Source of the DNA: Candidatus Rokuibacteriota bacterium
GTDB taxonomy: Bacteria; Methylomirabilota; Methylomirabilia; Rokubacteriales; CSP1-6
Length of the DNA: 8,489 nucleotides
Direction of reading: 5' to 3'
Assembly: GCA_003220195.1 (NCBI GenBank)
Contig: QHRT01000061.1
Span: 1-8,489, forward strand
Shown here in pieces: positions 5,491-8,489 of the stretch (within the stretch, counting starts at the first letter, position 1; each line of letters starts with the position of its first letter). The translations under genes and the position numbers were made by a program. Below the pieces are notes generated by a model. It was given only the letters and a program-made list of their open reading frames with translations. It was not told the origin of the DNA and ran no database searches.

Positions 5491-6861
5491 CTAGCCGCCG
5501 ATTTCGACGCCCAGCGCGAGGGACGCGAGCCGGCCGAGGCCGAAGCCGATGAGCCCGGAGCCGAGTCCGAGCGCGACGACCTCGAGGCCCGATCGCGCCA
5601 TTGACACGTGCGCGAGCCGCCCCTTGATCGCGCCGACCGCAAAGAGCGCGATCACGGTCAGCGCGCTGGCGAGCCCGAGCTCGATCATCGGATGCGGCAG
5701 GAGGAAGGGCAGGACGGGCACGAGCGCCGAGACGCCGAACGCGACCGCCATCACGAACGCGTCGCGCACCGGAGTGCCGAGTCGCTGCGGCGCGAGCCCC
5801 AGCTCGAAGACCCCGAGCATCGCGAGCAGCAGCTCCCCATGCCGCGCGATCCGGCGGCCCACTTCGACGGCATCCATGCGCGACATCCCGCGCGACGTGA
5901 GCGACGCGATCAGCTCGGCGATTTCTTCCCCGGGGTGCTGGTGGATCTCACGGCGCTCGCGCGCCAGCTCCGCCTCGTAGACCTGGCGCTGCGCGCGCGA
6001 CGACAGGAAGGTCCCGATCGACATCGCCAGCACTCCCGCGACCGCAGACACGAGACCGGCCAGCACGATGATGACGTGGTTGGCGTTCGCCGCGGCGAGA
6101 CCCGCGACGACGGCGAACGTCGACATGAGCCCGTCCTGCGCGCCGAACACGACCTCTCTGATCGACGACAGGCGCTCGATCCGTCTCGGCTCGTTCAGGA
6201 GCTCCGCGGCGTGAGCGCGACCGGTTCGCGTGCGCAGCGACGTCGCGCCGCCGGCCGCGGGGCTGGCGCCGGCGGCGATCGACGCAGCGGCGACGTCGGC
6301 GCCCCCGGACGCGCCCGGCGCGGGAGCCACCGCCGCATCCGACGCGGGAGCCGGAGAGACGGGTACGGCCGACTGATCGGAGACGGGAGCGCGGTCACCG
6401 CCGCCGGACGTCACCGCCGTCGACGCGAACGCCGGGGGCGGTGCCGTCGCAGTCGAGCCGCGATCACCACCGTGGAACGATTTGAGCGCCGTCCGGAACA
6501 TGTCGCGATGGTGTCGCTCCCGCTCGAGCGCCAGCCGGAAGGACGCCGCGGCTTCCGGACGTCCCTCGGCCTCGGCCTCCTGGATCATGCGCGGCAGGAT
6601 GACGTCGATCTCCTCCATCTCGCCCACCGCGGCGCGCTCGAGATTCTCGTGCGTGGAACCGATGGCGCCCATGGTCTTCAAGTGAGTGAGGGCATGCACG
6701 GTCTCCGCGCCGGCCGCCTCGAAAAAGAGCTGCGCGATCTCCGGACGCCCCTCGGTGAGCGCCTGGAATCCGTAGGCGATGTAGCGCCGGTTGGCGTCGG
6801 CTTCGCCGGCGAGCGCCACCTGTAAGTTCGCATCGGTCCTGGAGGTCGGGGACGGGGCCAC
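5491..6861 (-). CDS. mbfA: Ferritin-like (Erv) domain fused to VIT/CCC1 transporter; MbfA-type iron exporter
   Basis: A 456-residue inner-membrane protein with the domain order of MbfA (membrane-bound ferritin), which in Agrobacterium and Bradyrhizobium exports iron and protects against iron and peroxide stress. Residues ~10-129 form a ferritin-like four-helix region with diiron ligands in place: E20, E53-x2-H56, E81/E84 and E115-x2-H118. Residues ~130-215 are an Ala/Pro/Ser/Gly-rich linker. The VIT domain begins at RRIERLSSIREVVFGAQDGL (226-245) with its hallmark FGAQDGL, and has about five membrane segments (near 245-259, 262-285, 344-361, 367-400 and 415-452). The cytoplasmic loop RERREIHQHPGEEI lies between the second and third. 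The start is GTG at 6861; ATG starts in this frame are not available. It is divergent from the protease gene. Known MbfA proteins are about 325 residues; the excess is mostly the linker. Confidence 0.88.
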   Translation of the reverse strand: MAPSPTSRTDANLQVALAGEADANRRYIAYGFQALTEGRPEIAQLFFEAAGAETVHALTHLKTMGAIGSTHENLERAAVGEMEEIDVILPRMIQEAEAEGRPEAAASFRLALERERHHRDMFRTALKSFHGGDRGSTATAPPPAFASTAVTSGGGDRAPVSDQSAVPVSPAPASDAAVAPAPGASGGADVAAASIAAGASPAAGGATSLRTRTGRAHAAELLNEPRRIERLSSIREVVFGAQDGLMSTFAVVAGLAAANANHVIIVLAGLVSAVAGVLAMSIGTFLSSRAQRQVYEAELARERREIHQHPGEEIAELIASLTSRGMSRMDAVEVGRRIARHGELLLAMLGVFELGLAPQRLGTPVRDAFVMAVAFGVSALVPVLPFLLPHPMIELGLASALTVIALFAVGAIKGRLAHVSMARSGLEVVALGLGSGLIGFGLGRLASLALGVEIGG

Positions 6862-6983
6862 GGTCCCACATTCTAAGCATCGAAGAGCCCACGGGCTACC
6901 GCTCGACGAGCCGCGCGAGGACCCGGACCGTGAGGCGATGCGGCAGTCGCATCGCGACCCGCGACCGTGGTAGGTTCGCGACC
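6862..6983. promoter_or_regulatory. Divergent promoter region with inverted repeat and heptamer repeats
   Basis: This 122-base gap separates the exporter and protease genes. It holds an 8-bp perfect inverted repeat, GCGATGCG (6935-6942) and CGCATCGC (6948-6955), with a 5-base spacer. The heptamer CGCGACC occurs three times, in tandem at 6953-6959 and 6960-6966, then at 6977-6983 directly before the protease ATG. A smaller repeat AGCCC-AC-GGGCT sits at 6886-6897. On the minus strand TAGAAT (near 6870-6875) resembles a -10 box only ~10 bases before the exporter GTG, which would imply an almost leaderless transcript; no matching -35 was seen. No Fur, Irr or MntR box was recognisable. Operator function is inference. 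Confidence 0.35.
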
Positions 6984-8021
6984 ATGAGGCGGTTCGTCGT
7001 CGGCGCCATGATCGCGGGCGCCTCCCTGGCAGCGACGAAGCCGGCGTCGGCGCTCACGGTGCAGGAAGCCATTCTTCGCGCCACGCCCGCCGTCGTGCTG
7101 GTCACCTCGGAGGTCGGCGCCGAGGTCACCATGAACTGCGGAACGGGTCCGGTCACGATCCAGACCGCGCCGTTCATCGAGACCGGCACCGGATGGTTCA
7201 TCGACGGTCGCGGCTACCTGGTCACGAACGCGCACGTGGTCGAGCCCGCGTATCGCCAGCCGCCCTGGGTCGCCCACGAGCTGAAGAAGAAGGCCATCGA
7301 GCAGGCCTGCGTCGATCCCGAGCTCAAAGCCCGTGGCCTGATGCCGGGCCAGCGTCCGGACCTCGAAGAGCGAATCCGCCGGGAAGCGTCCCAGCGCGCG
7401 CTCGAAACCGCCAAGCTGACGTCGTCGCCGCAGATCACGGTCCTGTTCGGCGGAAAGAAGATCCCGGCGGAGGTCAAGAAATTCAGCCCGCCGGCGTCCC
7501 TCGACGCGACGGGACAGCCCACCAAGGACTTCGGCCGGGACCTGGCGCTGCTCCAGGTGAAGGACGGCGTCTATCCTGCCTTGAGCCTCACGGGCCGTGC
7601 CGTGAACGTCGGAGACTCCGTGCACATCCTCGGATTCCCCGGCGTCGTGATGTCCCACGAGCTCTTGAACCGCAGCGTGCAGGCCTCGGTGACCAGCGGA
7701 ACCGCGTCCGCGTTCCAGAAGGATGCGATCGGTCAGGACATGATCCAGACCGATGCCTCGGCCGCGCACGGCAACAGCGGCGGTCCGGCGATCACGAACG
7801 ACGGCACCGTGATCGGTGTCCTCACGGCGGTGACGCTGGCCGGCTCGAGCGGCTCCATCGTGCAGGGCTTCAACTTCCTGATCCCGGCGAAGGACGTGTC
7901 CACGTTCCTCGCCGGAACCCCGGCCATTCCGGGCCAGAGCCGTTTCAACGACGTCTGGTACGCGGGACTCGCGGCGTACTTCGAGGGGGGCTACGCGGCG
8001 GCCGTCGCCCGGATGGACCAG
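6984..8021 (+). CDS. Exported trypsin/HtrA-like serine protease (likely N-terminal part of a protease-rhodanese protein)
   Basis: The protein starts MRRFVVGAMIAGASLAATKPASA, a signal peptide with a likely cleavage after ASA (residue 23), so it acts outside the cytoplasm. The chymotrypsin-fold triad is clear: H84 in VTNAHVVEP, D186 in DFGRDLALLQV and S265 in AHGNSGGPAI. GTGWFIDGRGYLVTNAHV and VHILGFPG are typical of HtrA-like proteases. No PDZ domain follows. Between His and Asp there are 102 residues, against 30 in DegP, owing to a charged helical insertion (about 92-145). After the protease fold, FNDVWYAGLAAYFEGGYAA and VARMDQ (to residue 346) look like a TPR-type helical pair. The frame stays open to the window edge, but after Q346 it loses protein character while the rhodanese appears one frame over. 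The ATG at 6984 is preferred to ATG at 7008 because it keeps the Arg-Arg n-region. Weak AGG ribosome site 9 bases upstream. Confidence 0.85.
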
Positions 8022-8022
8022 G

Positions 8023-8489
8023 GACAAGGTGAAGCACCCGCCGCCGCGGCCGTTCCCGTGGGCCTGGGCGACGCTCGGCGTCACGCTCTTGAGCGGCGGC
8101 GCGTTCGGCGGCATGTGGGGCCGTCGCTGGTGGAAGGGCCGGTTCCGCATCCTGCCGGCGCAGGTGATCGCGCTCATCGAGAAAGGCCAGAGTCCGGTGA
8201 TGGTCGACGTCCGCACCCCGGCGGAATTCGACACCAGTCCGTTCAAGTTGCCCGGCGCCGTCCGTCTCGCGCCCGACGACGCCGCCGCCGGACGGATTCA
8301 GCTCCAGGTGGATCCGACCCAGACGATCGTAACGTACTGCACGAGCCCCGACGAGGCGACCAGCGAAAGGGTCTCGTATCTCCTCCTCAAGCGCGGCTAT
8401 CGCAACGTTCGCATCCTGAAGGGGGGTCTGGGCGGCTGGACGAATGCCCGCCTTCCGGTCGAGACGAAGTCGCACATGCCGTCGATCGG
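8023..8489 (+). CDS. Membrane-anchored rhodanese domain (3' end outside window; probably continuous with the protease)
   Basis: In the frame shifted from the protease, DKVKHPPPRPFPW leads into a single hydrophobic segment AWATLGVTLLSGGAFGGMW and the basic GRRWWKGRFR. A rhodanese fold follows: ILPAQVIALIEKGQSPVMV, DVRTPAEFDTSPFKLPGAV, the active-site Cys in TYCTSPDEATSERV (about 8334-8375) and ILKGGLGGWTNARLPVE. The CxxPxE loop is the variant seen in rhodaneses that end other membrane proteins, rather than the common CxxGxR loop. Rhodaneses transfer sulfane sulfur via a Cys persulfide. The nearest start is GTG at 8029, without a ribosome site. That, and the DKVKHPPP text beginning exactly where the protease frame loses sense, suggests one broken fusion gene rather than a separate gene. 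With the protease exported and one membrane segment, the rhodanese would face the cytoplasm. No stop before the window edge. Confidence 0.75.

Noticed and set aside
5194..5642. Extension of the aminotransferase tail frame upstream to make a 188-residue protein
   Set aside because: Upstream of ~5193 the translation is Ser/Arg/Ala low-complexity and crosses the IS110 transposase and the end of the exporter gene in antisense.
6200..6475. GC-rich low-complexity region as a tandem DNA repeat
   Set aside because: The Ala/Pro/Ser coding is irregular with no fixed repeat unit at the DNA level.
5608..6825. 405-codon plus-strand open frame opposite the iron exporter
   Set aside because: His/Arg/Asp-rich low-information translation; the minus strand has complete ferritin-like and VIT motifs.
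6870..6875. TAGAAT as a -10 box giving a leaderless exporter transcript
   Set aside because: No -35 element at the right distance and a single hexamer match is weak; mentioned only within the promoter region entry.
6873..8246. 457-codon minus-strand open frame opposite the protease
   Set aside because: Arg/Gly-rich shadow; the plus strand carries signal peptide, catalytic triad and rhodanese motifs.
1..8489. CRISPR arrays, tRNA or rRNA genes, phage genes, toxin-antitoxin pairs
   Set aside because: No regularly spaced repeats, tRNA-like cloverleaf, conserved rRNA segments or recognisable phage or toxin-antitoxin proteins were seen on either strand.

Overview
This window comes from a GC-rich bacterial chromosome or metagenomic contig. 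Codons end mostly in G or C, and long antisense frames stay open by chance. Nothing here fixes the taxon. The ferritin-VIT iron exporter, the trypsin/rhodanese protein and the M1 peptidase would suit GC-rich soil lineages such as Rokubacteria, Acidobacteria or Deltaproteobacteria, but that is inference. No rRNA, tRNA, CRISPR array or phage gene was seen.

Layout. (1) 1-1647, plus strand: the C-terminal part of an M1 zinc aminopeptidase, cut by the window's left edge. (2) About 1650-1694: a hairpin in the convergent gap, probably a terminator. (3) 1701-5193, minus strand, read right to left: a polysaccharide or nucleotide-sugar cluster made of an aminotransferase-like C-terminal tail, a SAM methyltransferase, a methyltransferase fused to a phytanoyl-CoA-dioxygenase-like (PhyH) domain, and a WbpA-type UDP-sugar dehydrogenase. 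The genes are packed tightly (overlap, zero gap, 4-base gap), so they look like one operon. Both ends are damaged. The dehydrogenase loses family similarity after about residue 219 and is followed by short coding-like pieces in alternating frames. The aminotransferase survives only as its last ~35 residues. (4) About 5194-5490: an IS110-family transposase remnant (plus strand) and unexplained sequence. (5) 5491-6861, minus: an MbfA-like iron exporter with a ferritin-like N-terminus, an unusually long Ala/Pro/Ser linker and a VIT/CCC1 membrane domain. (6) 6862-6983: a divergent promoter region with an 8-bp inverted repeat and three copies of a heptamer. (7) 6984 to the right edge, plus: an exported trypsin/HtrA-like serine protease, then, in a different frame, a membrane-anchored rhodanese domain. 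The two were probably one polypeptide broken by a frameshift or small deletion near 8022.

How the genes fit together. The minus-strand cluster would make and modify a sugar: oxidation by the dehydrogenase, amination by the lost aminotransferase, and methylation and hydroxylation by the next two genes. It now looks like a decaying island with IS110 debris at one end. The exporter and protease/rhodanese genes form a separate divergent pair that could share control. I did not find one clearly new system. The most notable items are the methyltransferase-PhyH fusion, the protease with a charged insertion joined to a rhodanese, and the eroded cluster ends.
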